Shown in pieces: positions 1-13,108 of a DNA stretch of 64,000 nucleotides (position 1 is the first letter of the stretch; every line of letters starts with the position of its first letter). The position numbers and the translations under genes are program-made. The notes beneath the pieces are model-generated. The model did no database searches. It saw nothing but the letters and a program-made list of their open reading frames with translations, and was not told the DNA's origin. This stretch comes from Spirometra erinaceieuropaei (taxonomy: Eukaryota > Platyhelminthes > Cestoda > Diphyllobothriidea > Diphyllobothriidae): assembly GCA_902702965.1 (NCBI GenBank), contig CACRXP010000982.1, forward strand, positions 44,837 to 108,836, given 5' to 3'.

Positions 1-3000
1 ATATCAATACATTCTGATAATTATATTTACCGTCATTTAAATGATCGAAGAAAGTATGCCTATGCAAGTCGAAAAAGCAGTGTTTGCTCCTAGTTAGGAC
101 GCAATATTTTATGGTGAAGATTATAAGACGTATTAAGAATTGATAACTTTACTTATCGGTGTATGCCTGTGGAAGAGGCCTCAAAGATACATGGAACTAC
201 TGCAAACACTTTTTGTGGGCAGAAGAATTATTAGTTTAGCTCGGTCTTGCCAACGCCACATGGTGGCGATAAGAAAGAGCTTGAGACTTATACAACGCGA
301 CCAGTCCTCGGTACTTTATTTTAGATCCACTGTCATAGCTTGTCCGTGCATCTGAAAATAACGGCTAGAAACGCTGTTGGTAGCTCCATCGTCTTACACA
401 AGTTTCTACAAACGTGACCTCCCAGAAAGTAGACCCTCGTTGGCTTTTATGGACATACCAGCCAGCGTCCAACAGGCGTGGACGCGGGTTACTGCATGGT
501 CCGTCTTGACCTTGTGTTACCAGTATGCATTTCCACCAGGGGTAAAACGATCGAGACTATGTAAATCTCGTTTGGTCCAACGAATGAGCCATCGACAAAT
601 TGTGACTCAGAATATTCTATGCAATGAGGCCTGAACAAGCAAATAGGCAAAAGCAGGCGATTTCGATCTCGAACCTATGCCCAACTGGTGAACATCAACA
701 TCAAAATCGATGCATAATTGCCAATTGCAAAACTCGGATTTGGATAAACTAAAGTCTGATTCATACGTCAACGTCCAAATTATTTAAAAGGGAGTCGTAT
801 CGGTATATTAAAGTGACCAGAAAAGCAACATTAATAAGAGACTAGGATACGACAAGCAAAACTTTGAGACGGTGAATACGCGAAAGTGTTGCGAAAATGG
901 AATTAGTCCCCAGCATAATTAACTCGCACTATATGTAGGTCCGGCTTTAAGCCATAACAACTCTGTCTATGCACGAGTATTTTTTCGGCTCCGGAGGAAA
1001 CAACAGCAAGTGTTTAAAATCTTCACTGGCCCGCCAGGCGCCATCATCACCATAATTATTCAGTCTACAGAATGCCTTCAAAGGAGTAATCCACGCCCTC
1101 TCGCCCAAAGTTTTTCTGTCCATGCTTCCGATGTCGAGTATAAAAGTCGAAGCATACGATAAAACAACTGCGAATTCTGGATCCATTCCACCGGTTATAG
1201 TACTTGGAGAACTACTCTAACCTAGGCCTTCAACCTACCCCATGTACTCGAAGCTAAATTAGACTGAAACTGCCTCATTGAAGAGTTCCTATACTGTAAT
1301 GACTTCAGAAGCAATCAACCACAGAAATAGAGGAAGATCAGGAGAGTATGCGCCAAACTTGGAGGGCAGGTAGGACATTGCAACCCGTAAAATAAATCAA
1401 GTGTGTGGGCAGAGGCGTCAATAGCATCACGGTCGTGAAAAGGAGGGCAAAAACTTTCAAAACAAAGACTCTCTACCCGATATTTTACTTCCGAGAGACA
1501 ATTTCCACATTTCCGAGTTAGTATGATCTGGATACTGGCAAGCCAAAAGTGGGTCTTGCACTCACTGGAAAAATGATTACTTTCCTCTTTCTCTACTTAC
1601 GGATTGTCTCCACAGACCATGAGCGAAACGAACTATCCTACAAACATATTTTAACCCCAGTCTACGATAAATATTGTACAAGCACTATACAATTTCAAAG
1701 CCCCATAATGTGTACATCACAGCCTATTTGACAAAAAGAGGTATCGACTCCCATGCAAGACATCTTAATTTTTGGGCGATGCATAACGCCTCGACTCTGT
1801 CAACGTCATTATCAAACCCCCAATATCGATTAACTCTTAACGGCGAGCCACCACAAGCGAACGGTGATCCGGAACAGGCTAGAAAGGATGCGACCTACAT
1901 TGTTGCCAGGTGTCAGTTCAAAACTTTCTGGTAGAGGCAAAACGTTACTCGTAACCTTAAAATGGGTCGTACTTCAACATGAAGTTCCTTATGCTCTGCG
2001 TAAATGTAACCTAGGACAAAATCATGTAGGCACGAAAATGTCTATTTTCAGACAAGAATTTCGTTTACTAATGCAAACAACAATTTTCTACTCAGTTGAC
2101 ATATCCTGCATTTAAGAAAAGGTGAGCGCGAGGAAGCCTAATGCCTTCTTGAGCCCCTCGAAAGTTCTTAGGGGGTAATTGAAAGCCGGTTTCCACCATC
2201 AAATAACACGTCAACATCTACTATCAGTGTGGAAAGTGCTAATTTATGAAGCCGGTCCTACTTTAAAGCTATCCCAACTAACAGCCACATGATCAGCAAA
2301 TCTGATCTCGCTCACCTACAATTTCTAACAGTTGACAACTTTTTGACTGGCCTAGGGCTACATTTATCTCCGCAGCAAATGTGGAATGTAAAGACTGAGT
2401 GCACTTAAAGCCATAGATAATCTGAATTTTTAAGCCGGATAGGCGTTAAAAGCATGCGTTTGGTTTCCATGAGGAAGCCTTGCGCAATGATTCAGCACTT
2501 GCAACGGAAAAATATAAATAATTTGTAAATTCCAGATCGCGCACCCATCTAATACTAGCAGGAAATGCGTTATAACCATGGATTTTTTCATGTAAAACTG
2601 TTTAAACTGTTAGGCTAGTGCGTCACGGTTAGCCGTGATGAACTCTGTGGTAATACATTATGTCGTGTTGAAAAGAAGACTCACGATTGGGACAGCTAGT
2701 TTGCATAGTTCCTTGCATTCAGGCCAAAATCCAAGTGGAAATAAGCGATCCCGTAAACGTCTGCAGCAGGTTAGTGTAGGCGCGTCTCCCGGAGTTTGCT
2801 CATCCTTTTCAACTGAAAAAGTAGCCGAAGGCAAGGCCGTAATTCAGGGCCACTCAGAATAAAAACAGCTGTACGACGAAAACTGTTGCAATTTTTTATA
2901 TGACATTATCATTTTTAGGAGACGTTGGTACATATTCACAGCGCCTGCGAGTTGGCTGCCTGAAACCACGGTCTTTTTCTGGAAGCTTTGATTGGATATA

Positions 3001-5374
3001 AATAAAAACCACTTTTATCAGCAGTCCTAAACGCTGTTTCTTTAACTGAGTTCCTTTTACTTATAATCTTTATAAATCCCAGCGAAACGCACATCATAAT
3101 CAAATGTCACAATTCTTGAAGTAGGGCGGTTATTTGGGAAAATTAAGAACAGTCTTCTGGTCGACAAAGAAAAATACTTTTAGATAAAGAACTATGTGTG
3201 ATAATCTTAATGAAACAGGGAATTGTGAAAATAAATTACGACTCATCGGTGAGAATTAATGAAAGCAGCCCATTGTTATGTTGCAGAGTTTGGACTACAG
3301 TGCCCGTTTAAATGGCCGATTGGTACGAATGCTCGATACTTTTTATACGACAGTTGGTATTCGCCGTCTTTTCGCCGTACGATCCATTAGTTGCCGTAGA
3401 CTGCGAATGTAGACAGGACTTGAACAGTTACCTCAACCAGGCTATTTATACTCGGAGAGATTTATATGTAAAGGACAAGAGGCCTATTTAGTATAACCTC
3501 TTTGTCATAACCTTTCGTGTTAAACAAGTCTCGGTCGTTGGGGGCCAGCGTGACACATTACTTCGCAGTATTTGACCCAGTTTACTATGTTGTTGGGCGA
3601 ATGTTGAATAATAGCCATCCTTCTGCCACCGCCAACTGATGGGCATCATCAGTGCAACTGCAGTTGTTCGTTACAGTGTGACGCGTCGACCGTGAGGGAG
3701 GGAAAATGCTGATCTTCGTTACGCAAAAATCAGCCGCGTCCAACATGCGGCAAGATGCCCTCCCAATGCCCGCACTGCTGTCATTATCTGTTTCCATGTT
3801 TAGCTTTCGTGGAACTCCGCCGCCGCGTCCACTGAAGTGTGTCTGTAGATCAGTACGTTGCAGGGGTGGTCATCTAGCTATTTATATACATCGCCTCTTT
3901 GTATAAGACATCCAGTTTTGCCCCACAATGCGGGTGGCCACTCTGTCGGTGAAATAAACCCCCTCGTGGACGAACGCATGTCCCCTTGCGCACAGTGCTC
4001 CGTAATCAAAGACAAGGGGGTTTTGAGGTGTTTATTCTGCTGTTTTGGTAGTCACCTACCAGCCTCTATGACGAAATTGGCTTGAAAAACATTAAGCCGA
4101 ACCCGATGGACGATGCGCGATGTTTCACAAAATGGCAAAAATCCTTTCGGTCCAATGATTCAGCGAAGGCGAGTCAATTCGTTTCAGTGAGATTGAAGAA
4201 ATTGACAATATTGTCAGACACATTATCAATAGACTGCTTTCATCGCCAGAGTATCTGTCTGTTTGCTGCTAGTCGGTGGATCGGCAGGGGTCATCTGTTT
4301 CCTCCGAGAAATGTGCGTTTAAATAACAGTCTGCCGTGAGCTGACTTCGTAAGAATTGCAGTTTGGTCATTTTCCCTTCCGATCAGCTTTAGTGTTTTTC
4401 CACTCGCTGTTAGCGGGGAGTACACACCGGATACTAACATAGGATTCTGGGTGTCATTTGCCCTCCCGTGTGCGGTCCTCCTTAGGATTCGACCATCCGT
4501 TGGAGTTACAAGATATGTAAAAACACTGAAAAATAGGATCTGACTGCTCATATCTTCGTTTTCTTCCTCTTGAATTAGATTTGCATAGATTTAAAATTAT
4601 ATTTTCCATGGGTTAGCCGATTTCAACGTCTTTACTGTGTTACCTCAGAGGGAAGTTCAAGGATCTATACTGAATTTGGGATGAGCACGTGCCTCACCGT
4701 TTGTCCTTGAAGAGCAGGGTCTGAAGCATGACGAAATAATAATGCATTGACAATAAATAAACAGTCGGTTATTGGACGTTGGATTCCAGTTCAAACGGAA
4801 AAGCCCATTTCCATTCTGCACTCGCAATACCTTGGTAAACATTATTCTCATGTGACATGGTATATTCTTAGTCATAGTCGATAGATCACGAGTATGCAAA
4901 CTTAGACTTACAGAGCGGGGTATGATCGTGTTAAGTGAAAGGATAAAACACGTGGGATTGGCAGGTCATTCATGAGCCAGACGCGCATGATAGATGCACC
5001 GTGCGGTGCTTGACTGACTTTGAGTCGTAATCTGTACCCCCCTAGCTATGCTTCGCTCAACGGTCAAACCCCAGTAATCGTAAAAATCTGAAAAAGTGAA
5101 CGACAGCTAGCCCTCACGCGGCCGGGGCTAATCCAGGTGGTCTTCACATAAACCAAGTCTGGCACACCGCAATGGAATTCAGCAACCGCCTGGAATGACA
5201 AGCACCCTTATTTAGTAGTAGCACAGCTTAACTCCTCGCATATGATGGACGAAGAGGAAGTGCCCCAAACCAATGCTGAACAGTCGCGCTGTCTTCAATC
5301 CGGCCGGTGGACTGTGGAGACAAAATATGCGATTGCAATGTTATGCAAAACAAGAAACACCCTCCCCGTTTCTC
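1..5374. other. no recognisable feature
   Basis: Short open frames only, none with a family pattern. One minus-strand frame at 947-1,186 (ends PPEPKKYSCIDRVVMA) is intact but unplaced. Nothing repeated within the window was noticed here. Confidence 0.5.
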
Positions 5375-8300
5375 CCCACAGCCTGCCAGTGTAACAATGT
5401 CCAATCTGACAGCCTGAAATATCCGTTTCTCCCTAGAAAACTCGATGAACAACTGACCAGGAAGGAGGACAGCTCTGGTATTCCGAGAGGTGGTATACTA
5501 AAAAGTGGCCTTTGCGGCTCTCAACAAATCCCAATTTTCCAAAAAATGACAACCAGAGGAGGTGGGTTCTGGATGCACAGTCTTCTGGAGAGAACTTCTA
5601 AAGTTATGGCGACGTGGTGCTAACACCGCTCTTAGCGTCGAGATCCACATTTTATGACGACTACCCTGTCTGGGCAAGGCACCAACAACCGTCTCATTGG
5701 TTTGAGACTGCCTCTCCGAGGAAACAAATTTATTGCCATCGCCCATGCTTCCGCAAACCAAATGGCCAGTTCTGCTAACATGACGAAAAAGTTCTATGAA
5801 GACCAGTAAACCCTCTAAGCGATTGTGTCAGAGGTACACAAACTGGTTTTCCCTCCTGTATCGAATGGTCCCCTCTTGGCACCGGCCGCGCTACATGGGA
5901 GGAATTTATGGGAAGCCAGGGGATGGATGTTTGTAACAACAATGTTCTCTTGCAGATCTGCACGGAAGAGAGTGTCTTCGTGATCAACGCCTAGTTTCGC
6001 CTCCCGACGGCTTGGCTACACCATTTTTCGTATCAGTGACAGCTGCTGAACTAAGTCCCTGCTCGTGAGTATGGCCAGCACGATGTGCTTGAATATAAGG
6101 CAATGTTTAGTGCCCACTGCTAGACAAATTACCCTCTTGTCGTTCCTAAGACGAGGCTGCAACTCAAATCCCGCAGGCGTCCCCAAGGTAAGCGAATATT
6201 AAGTAATTTCAATTCTGCATTTCTGGACATGGCTGATGGCCGATTAGATCTCGAAAATCGCCCAAATCTCCGTCCGGAAAAAATTTCAGTTGATAAAGTC
6301 AATGCCACCGTTGGCACGCAACTGAGTTACAGTTGGGATGTCATTCATTATACTGCTCTGGAAATCCTGGCTTACGTGCGAACTCAGTCCGAGTACTGGT
6401 TTGATAACAATGACAAGGAAACCTTCAACTTACTCTCCATGATGAATGAGTCGCACGCGATCTACGTTAACCACAAAGATGAGGCCAAAAAGTGTCTTTT
6501 TTCTGATGTCGAATTCTGGTGTACCAACGACTTAGGAAGGTGCAAAATGCCCTGACGACTGACATGGCTGAAGAAATGTAGGGTAGATCGCAATGCAGTA
6601 AACGACCTTTTTGTGTCTATCAAGGCGGATTGTGACGTTGCTCAGTTACTACGAAAGAACCCACTTAAAGGAAAGATTGCAACTTCTACATTGCTGTGCT
6701 AAACACTTAAGGGGCGTCACCAATCGGTCATCTACAATATTCGACGAGGCCATCGACAAACTCAATCAGGTGAAAACAAACGCACACCTCAACCCTCCGC
6801 CCTTGCTGCATAGACTATCACTTTTTTCGCATAGGTCTACTGCAAAGCAGCGGACAACGACCCCCTTCCAATTGGAATCGACAGGCACGACCACCCACAG
6901 CTCACGGACAAATTAAACTCATTATTTCAGAAGAAGTGGAGACAAGGACAAATGCCTCAAGACTTTAAGGACGCCACCATCGCTCACTTATACAAACGTG
7001 AGGACAACCAGCAACTCCGTGATCATCACAAAGGCATTCCCTTCTCTAGAAATTTACGCACGAACTTTGCCTGCATCACAGTCAATCGCCTGAACTTTCA
7101 TATGTAGGAAGGACGTCTCTCTGAAAGTTACTATTGATTTCAAAGTTACCCGGAAAAGTTAACGTGATACTTATGCTAGATGAGTGTAGAAAATGAGAAC
7201 CAGACTCTGCTTCACCTTCGTAGATTTGACGAAAGCCTTCGATACAGTCCGCTGCAAAGAACTCTAGAAAATTATGCTGGAATACAGATGTACGGAGCGT
7301 TTTGTACAGACGGTGCGACAACCACCCGACGGGATGGCGTCGCGCGTCAGGCACAATGAACCAGTCGCTGCCACGTGTGGGGTAAAGCGCGGTTGAGTGC
7401 TGGCCCCCGTCCTATTCAGTTCCCGGCTATCCAGTATTCTAACTGACATCTGTCGCGTGAAACGGCCGAAGATTGACATTGGCTATGGAACTGAAGGAAA
7501 TCAGCTTAACATCAGTCCCATGAAAGCACATGAGTATGAGTATTGAAGGCCGGCACTTACGACTTGTCGTTTGCCTATGACAGTGGGCTCAACATGACAT
7601 GCAAAAACCATGGGCAGCTTTGCCTCTGGCTGCACAGACCTTTAGCAGATAAGGAACACATGTAGGTTGATAATTTTGTGTCAGTGAGCAACATCTGATG
7701 GGCGCAGCACACCATAATCAATGTGAATGGGACTGGCTCCGCATGTGTGAACAAACGCAACTGTCTGAAATGCATACAGGAAGGAACATCTGGATCGACG
7801 ACGAAATCGTAGGTAGGATTTCCAGAGCCAGTTAGTCCTTCGGCCTACTTAATCACTCAGTTTGAAATCGCAGCCGCTTTAACAGAACTCGAAACTGAAA
7901 GTGTATCAGTCAATTTTCTTGGAATCGATTCTGTGTAGGGTGGAGATGTGGACAGTCAGCGAAAGTCAAACATTGAAAATCGACTACTTTAAGCTCTGCT
8001 GCCTCTATTGAATGCAGACATGATAGAGTCTCTGATATGGATGTTATGGAAAGAACCGCACCCCCAAACGGACCACGTGGTAGATGCGCTGGATCAACGC
8101 GGGGGCCATGTGGGATTCTGGCAGGCGTTACTGGATTTGCACATCATAAAAGTGTCAACATTTCGAGGTGCGGTGGCAGACCCAGTTGCCGGCAGACTTT
8201 GCACACACTGGGACCGCTGTCGCCTCCCCGTTGTTGCTGTTGATCAAAAACCTGGTCATTTGCTGTGTAGACCAGGGGGTGTGGTGGCACGCCTAGATGC

Positions 8301-9261
8301 GGCTCTGGCCGTGCCAGTCACCTGCGCTCTCCCCCGTCTCCGGCCTTCTTTGGCTCTGTCTTGACGACGGGTCCAGGTGGCTGAGGAGGAGAGAGTGTGG
8401 TAGATTCTGTGCAAGTCTACTATCAATATAAACTATCTCACGCAGAAGTGCCCGTCCCTGCTCCGTCTTGCTGTGGAGCACGCGGTGGATATCGTCGAAA
8501 CCAACATTAGAACTCGGATGAAAAAGCCGGTTTCCTCATTGTCCACGCCATTCTGAGGTGGACACAACTGCCGACGACGAGCGCCTTGTAGGCGTCTATT
8601 ATACAGCGACGTCACTACGAGTGCTCGCAGACAAGATTGGCAAACATCGCTAGAATGACACATTGTAGACCTTCTTTATATATCCGCAAATAAACCCTGA
8701 AACCCGGGAGTAACTCTTCCGGAATCGGCTGGGATGGTGCATTGCCTCGAGAACAGAAGCCAGTCTACAGGCATCTCATCGCATAGAAGAGGCCAGAGCG
8801 AAGAACTGGACATGGAAAACTTCAATATCACGGGACAGTGCTGTAGAAGCCCACAGTTCTAACGGACGTTTAGAATACGTTATCAGTCGTCTTCTGATCC
8901 ACCGCTATGGCGAGCCTTCCAACTCACCAATCACCGCGCACACAGTCGGCATCACAGGCGACGTCGCGCAAGTAGACTAATCGAACTACTCTCCCAACTG
9001 CCCGATACCCCCCCCCCCGACGCCACCACTGGCAGTGTGGAATCAGTCCCAGTAAGTCACAACTGTGACAACACCTTCACATCACACAGCGGCCTTAGCG
9101 GTCGACTGTGAATCCAACGACCTTCGATCGATGCACTAGTGTCAGGCGCTCCAAAATACATCCGCCAGCCCTCCCTCACCTGTCCATGCTGCCAGGGGAC
9201 ACTCGGTCATCGCATAAGCCTATTTGACCACATATGCATCGATGAAAGTCTTCAGTAAAGC
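5375..9261 (+). mobile_element. degenerate zinc-finger LINE (non-LTR retrotransposon), near full length
   Basis: A heavily mutated copy of the tapeworm LINE whose 5' end is at 12.0-13.1 kb and whose fingers are at 46.7-47.1 kb. Traces in order, with frameshifts and stops: endonuclease remnants near 5,450-5,790 (RRTALV, then RLIGLRLPLRG), WFDNNDKETFNLL near 6,395, CAKHLRGVTNRSSTI near 6,690, reverse-transcriptase block QDFKDATIAHLYKRE near 6,955, FVDLTKAFDTV near 7,218, a GRIS-x-AS-x-SFG segment near 7,815, and two C2H2-like fingers near 9,060-9,255 (CDNTFTSHSGLSG, CPCCQGTLGHRISLFDH). A copy of the ~650-bp repeat interrupts it at about 8.1-8.5 kb. No intact frame remains. Confidence 0.8.
8085..8506 (+). 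repeat. ~650-bp repeat family, copy A (partial, inside the LINE)
   Basis: Matches the copies at 13.1-13.8 kb and 45.6-46.2 kb through the shared marks GACCAGGGGGTGTGGTGG, CTCTGTCTTGA, GAGGAGAGAGTGT, a TATAAA-like stretch and GTGGAGCACGCGGTGGAT. It lies where the LINE coding trace is interrupted, so it was inserted into, or carried by, that LINE. Confidence 0.7.
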
Positions 9262-9479
9262 CCCACAGTCTAGACCCCATCAGTACACTTCGCCCTCTCT
9301 GCACAAGCAAGCACGACATCCCTCCCTTACATGTCATGAATCCCCTCTGTAGCAAGCCTATGATCCACTTTTAACTGGCAGTATGGCCAGAAAAACGTCA
9401 TATATAGGAACATGCAGATCTTCAATACGTGGGAAGAGTCTCCTCCAGTACGCCTGATTCATGAGGAAGCCGGGCTGTG

Positions 9480-9653
9480 TGACAATCCCAGACGGGCCAT
9501 ACAGCTTTATCATTCATTGCGTCTGCGTCCACCTCCGGTCGTTCTGAAATTGCCTCCCCACTGAAGCAAGGTGGTAGGGAAAGAGAGAGAGTGTGTGGTA
9601 GACGTCCTGAAAAGTATAAATTAATTCCCGCGCAAGCCACCGGCACTGCACAT
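9480..9653 (+). repeat. ~650-bp repeat family, copy C1 (3' half)
   Basis: Diverged 3' half of the family (CCTCCGGTCGTTCTG, GAGAGAGTGTGTGGTAGAC, AGTATAAATTAATTCCCGCGCAAG). Its 3' side abuts an oppositely oriented copy at 9,654. Confidence 0.5.
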
Positions 9654-9810
9654 GACAGTTCGACCGTTGTGATCGACGATGTCCACCCTGTGCTCCCCAC
9701 CAGGGCGAGAGCAGGGACTGTACCTTGCACATGATTTCTTTCAAAGTGGCGGCAGACTTGCGCCGCATCTATCGGTGTGGCAACCTCTACCCAGAGGGGT
9801 TTCATGTTCT
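9654..9810 (-). repeat. ~650-bp repeat family, copy C2 (terminal part)
   Basis: Begins TGACAGTTCGACCGT, the family's conserved terminus, then GATCGACGATGTCCACC and GAGCAGGGACTGTACCTTGC, matching 45,596-45,720. It sits tail to tail against copy C1, forming a palindromic pair. Confidence 0.6.
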
Positions 9811-11220
9811 TGGCGGCCGATTCTGTGTCAGCTGACACAAAACCAAATTCATCAAGAAGATATTCAGATCCTGTAGACACTGCAGGAAAAGGGCGGTTTG
9901 ACTGATTAGTTTTTTTCTTTCTTAGAAGAAAACATGCCGAATCCGAAGGATCCCTTACTTTCGTCCATCTGACTCACTTGGTAATCGACCAGCATCTCAT
10001 CAAAATTTTGAGAATTGCGGATTCACGACCGGCGACTGTCAGCGATTCGAATAGTTAATAGTAATCAAACACTCTGAATGAACGGGTACACTAAGCTGCC
10101 GTCTAATCAATTTTATAAATCTACGGTATTAAGACATTCTCATCAGAGCTCAGAGAGACCAAATGGCCAATATTATGATGGAATCTAACCCCAAAGAAGA
10201 TTCATTCACACCTAAACTTCTAAAAGAACTTGTCGGTAGGCCAGAAACCAAGTAATGGAAATCTACGAGTCTAGCGTAGACCTGGTTTTCATACTATCCA
10301 TTAGCTGTGGATTAACAAGATATGACCGTCATTTTGTTTTCAGTACTAAGGTCACTTACTTCGGCATTTATATACCTGGACCGATCGGCGTCCTGAAAAC
10401 CCAATCGGTTTGGTGGTTCAGTGTTCGCGTGAGCCTGAATCGCAATGGATGGCAGATAAGGGGGTAAAGATCTCAAAATATGAAGGCTGCCTGGGATCAA
10501 AAAGCCGATTTATCAGTCAACTGTAGGGGCCCAGTAGCATCCTTGTCTGGTTGTACTCGACCCTAGGTCCATTCTTCATTATCTTTATTGTGTCAGTGTT
10601 TGTTGATTTATCAGCATATTGACTGTCTTGCAGTTACAATGCCGTAAATTAGTTTGAGGGGTCCATGTCTGGGTGATTTTTGAAGTTTTTAAGATTATTA
10701 GGGAAGGGTAGTCTGGCTGGTGAACGGCGAGACAAAAATGCCTGATAGTACAATTCGGTCTCTCTCTCAATTGCCATGCGTGACCCAAACAAACCTAGAT
10801 TCTTCTAGGAACCATAGCCTGGTAATCGCTCCGTCAGGCGAGCGACCATAAACGAGGTTGGTGTCCATGTTCTTCTGATGCTGTTTCATTTGCCTTTGAG
10901 ACCTGCTTAGGTTAGTAAAGAATATCAGATATGAAGGGAGATTTGTATGGGGTTTTTTATGGCAGGCTAACCGCTGGAACTTTCCTGGTTGCTAGTCGTC
11001 TACAGCAATTCTTTCCAATGGATATGGGGGAGCCTGGGGCCGATTGCGCACAAGTCGGTTCCGACCGTCAATGCCAATTACTGACCCATGCGATTTTATG
11101 GTTTAAAGGAACTTAGTTTGAGGCCAAGCGGTCTGCTGGCTAGAAAAGTGGAGGCAAACAGAAGTGCCTTTATTAAGGTCGTTTTAAGAAAATAAAAAGA
11201 GGTCCCACAACCTCACTCAC

Positions 11221-11426
11221 TTGCAGCGTATTGGGTAGCAGGTCCTGCATTCAGCAAAGGTGAAGACTCGTCGTTACTCATGGCTGACGTTGCTCTCTGG
11301 ACTCCTCGTGCGCCAGCTCGATCACTCGCCGATGGAATGCCCCGCGAGGCAGTAGAGAGGCGACGGAATTGCGAGTTTCCACGCAGCCTGGCCGAGACAG
11401 CCGGTTCCTGAGCGCCAATCAAGTGT
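11221..11426 (-). CDS. candidate coding exon of an unidentified gene
   Basis: A reading frame is bounded by a TTTGCAG acceptor and a strong AA|GTGAGT donor. It reads through RLRGNSQFRRLSTASRG and SNDESSPLLNAGPATQYAAS. An ATG at 11,281 would give MSNDESSPLLNAG..., so this may also be a first coding exon. The DESSPLL stretch resembles an acidic dileucine sorting signal, common at the cytoplasmic N-terminus of membrane proteins. The segment is more GC-rich than its surroundings. It could be a downstream minus-strand gene; I found no partner exons. Family unknown. Confidence 0.4.
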
Positions 11427-12555
11427 CTGCAAACCAGATCAAAACAAAACTCATGACCTCGGAGTTTGATGCCACAAAGTGAACTACAAGCATAGCACGT
11501 GTTTTCGAGCAGCATGTGGCCTGTTTTTAGCTCCGACAAATACAGAGGAATGCTGGGGCTTTTCCTAAGCGCGGGTCTTTGACTTCGGCCTACGACTCCA
11601 CTTACATGCTGAAAAGGCGGGGGAGTCTAAGTAGTACTAAAGCAAACGCTGTTTCAAAAATAACATGCGAGTAGAAGTCTTCATGTCACGGCTGCACGGT
11701 GCTAGAGTGGCTTCGCAAACTCTACGCATCGACTGAGCTTTCTGTGCAACTAAGACTCATTACCGAAAACTCGCAATTGAATATTTTCGTTTTGTGCATT
11801 TTGACAGGTAAAATGCGAAACGATTTCATTTTTGCGAGAATGTCATTTTGATGACGAAAAAATTTGCCCCCGCGTTTGTCTGTCGACAACGCCATAAACG
11901 GAAATTTCCGACACCTCACGAACACAAAATTTGCCATAATCAAACGCAATTAATGCAAATTCAGCCAGCCCAAGAAGACTGCACAATTTCAATAGCAAGA
12001 ATTTCTGAAATTACTGTCGATACCATTTGTTGTCCTGTTAGATGGCTGGCACTCAACTCTCACCTGTGGCTCCACGTAGCTGGGCTCTGCTCAGCGGCCA
12101 CACCCCGGGCAACCGTCTCGACCGGCGGGCTAAACCAGGTGAGGGGGCCCTGTGCGCTGTACCGTGTGCACAGGGTTTGCGGATTCCGCTGGATGAAAGG
12201 TCGGATGGAACCTTGCGTCGGCACCGTCGTGACATGATTCGTCTCTGCACGCCGCTGGACAGCCGGTGACGGGATGGATCTCCACATCGACATCGCCTTG
12301 ACGCGCCCACCTACGCCGTCGGAGACCGCGGCTTACGGCGAATTTGAGTCGCTCTCCACTACAAACCGAAGTCGTGGCCCCATTGTGGAGTTCGGCCGTG
12401 CCGCAACGGCACATGGCAGCCCTATTCAGGGATGGCACTGCCAGCCCCCACGAGGAGAAGGGCCTAGAAAAGGTGGCCTAAACATTGCTAGGCACCACGC
12501 CGTCTTCAGGCTAGCCAGGGCCGCAGACGTCTAATCATGGTCGAAACAATCAAAA

Positions 12556-12702
12556 TCGGAATAACAACAATACCTATAACAACAACAACAACAATACTCG
12601 CTCACCTCCTCATCCTACCTCTTCTTTCTCTTCCTCTGCCTATTCTTCTGCCTACTCTTCTCCTTCGCCATCTTCTTCTCCATCTCTTTCCCGTCGCCCC
12701 AC
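12556..12702 (+). repeat. low-complexity AAC- and TCT-rich tracts
   Basis: Imperfect (AAC)n at about 12,565-12,592, followed by a pyrimidine tract of CCT, CTT and TCT units to about 12,702. It forms the end of the LINE leader immediately before the endonuclease frame. Confidence 0.8.
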
Positions 12703-12724
12703 TCGTTGTCACCAGACTGGCAGG

Positions 12725-13108
12725 GTGAGTCCGCTCACTCTGGCAGCCTGGAATGTTCATTCCCTTTTAGACAATCCGAGGAGCAACCGACCGGAACGAA
12801 GAACAGCGTTAGTGGCACGAGAACTGGCCGCAACAAGGTGGACATCGACGCACTCAGCGAGACCCGTCTCTCCAAACAAGGCCAACTGGAGGAGGTGGGT
12901 GCCGGTTACACCTTCTTCTGGAGTTGTCGGCCCAAGGCAGAGCGACGAGACGCGGGTGTCGCCTTCGCCATCCGGAACGACATCGTGGGACGACTGCCCA
13001 GCCTGCCGCAGGGCATCAACGATCGCCTGATGAGCCTCCGCCTGCCTCTCTGGGGAGGAAAATTCGCCACCATCATCAGCGCCTACGCTCCGACGATGAC
13101 CAACCCGA
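12725..13108 (+). pseudogene. endonuclease domain of LINE ORF, frameshifted and truncated
   Basis: Two overlapping frames together cover the N-terminal endonuclease: frame one LTLAAWNVHSLL to VARELA, frame two from NKVDIDALSETR to SAYAPTMTNP. The N (of WNV) and E (of SETR) match metal-binding positions of the EEP fold. A single frameshift near 12,825 breaks the domain, and the element is cut off at about residue 130. Confidence 0.75.

Larger units (their letters stand above)
12042..13108 (+). mobile_element. zinc-finger LINE, 5' end with endonuclease domain
   Basis: A younger copy than the one at 5.4 kb. It opens with a GC-rich leader (GGCTCCACGTAGCTGGGC, then CACACCCCGGGCAACC), followed by a long leader with AAC- and TCT-rich tracts. 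The protein starts near 12,725 with SPLTLAAWNVHSLLDNPRSN, typical of the first motif of apurinic/apyrimidinic-type endonucleases of non-LTR elements. After a frameshift near 12,825 it continues with VDIDALSETRLSKQGQLEE, YTFFWSCRPKAERRDAGVAF and IISAYAPTMTNP. It stops there, joined to a ~650-bp repeat; the catalytic ...GDFN and SDH motifs and the RT are absent. LINE identity is recalled from related tapeworm copies. Confidence 0.85.

Noticed and set aside
947..1186. Intact 79-codon minus-strand frame ending KKYSCIDRVVMA
   Set aside because: Could be a terminal exon, but no acceptor or partner exons could be supported.
13028..13036. CTGATGAG in LINE DNA
   Set aside because: It encodes the LINE endonuclease residues LMS; no GAAA box at hammerhead spacing.
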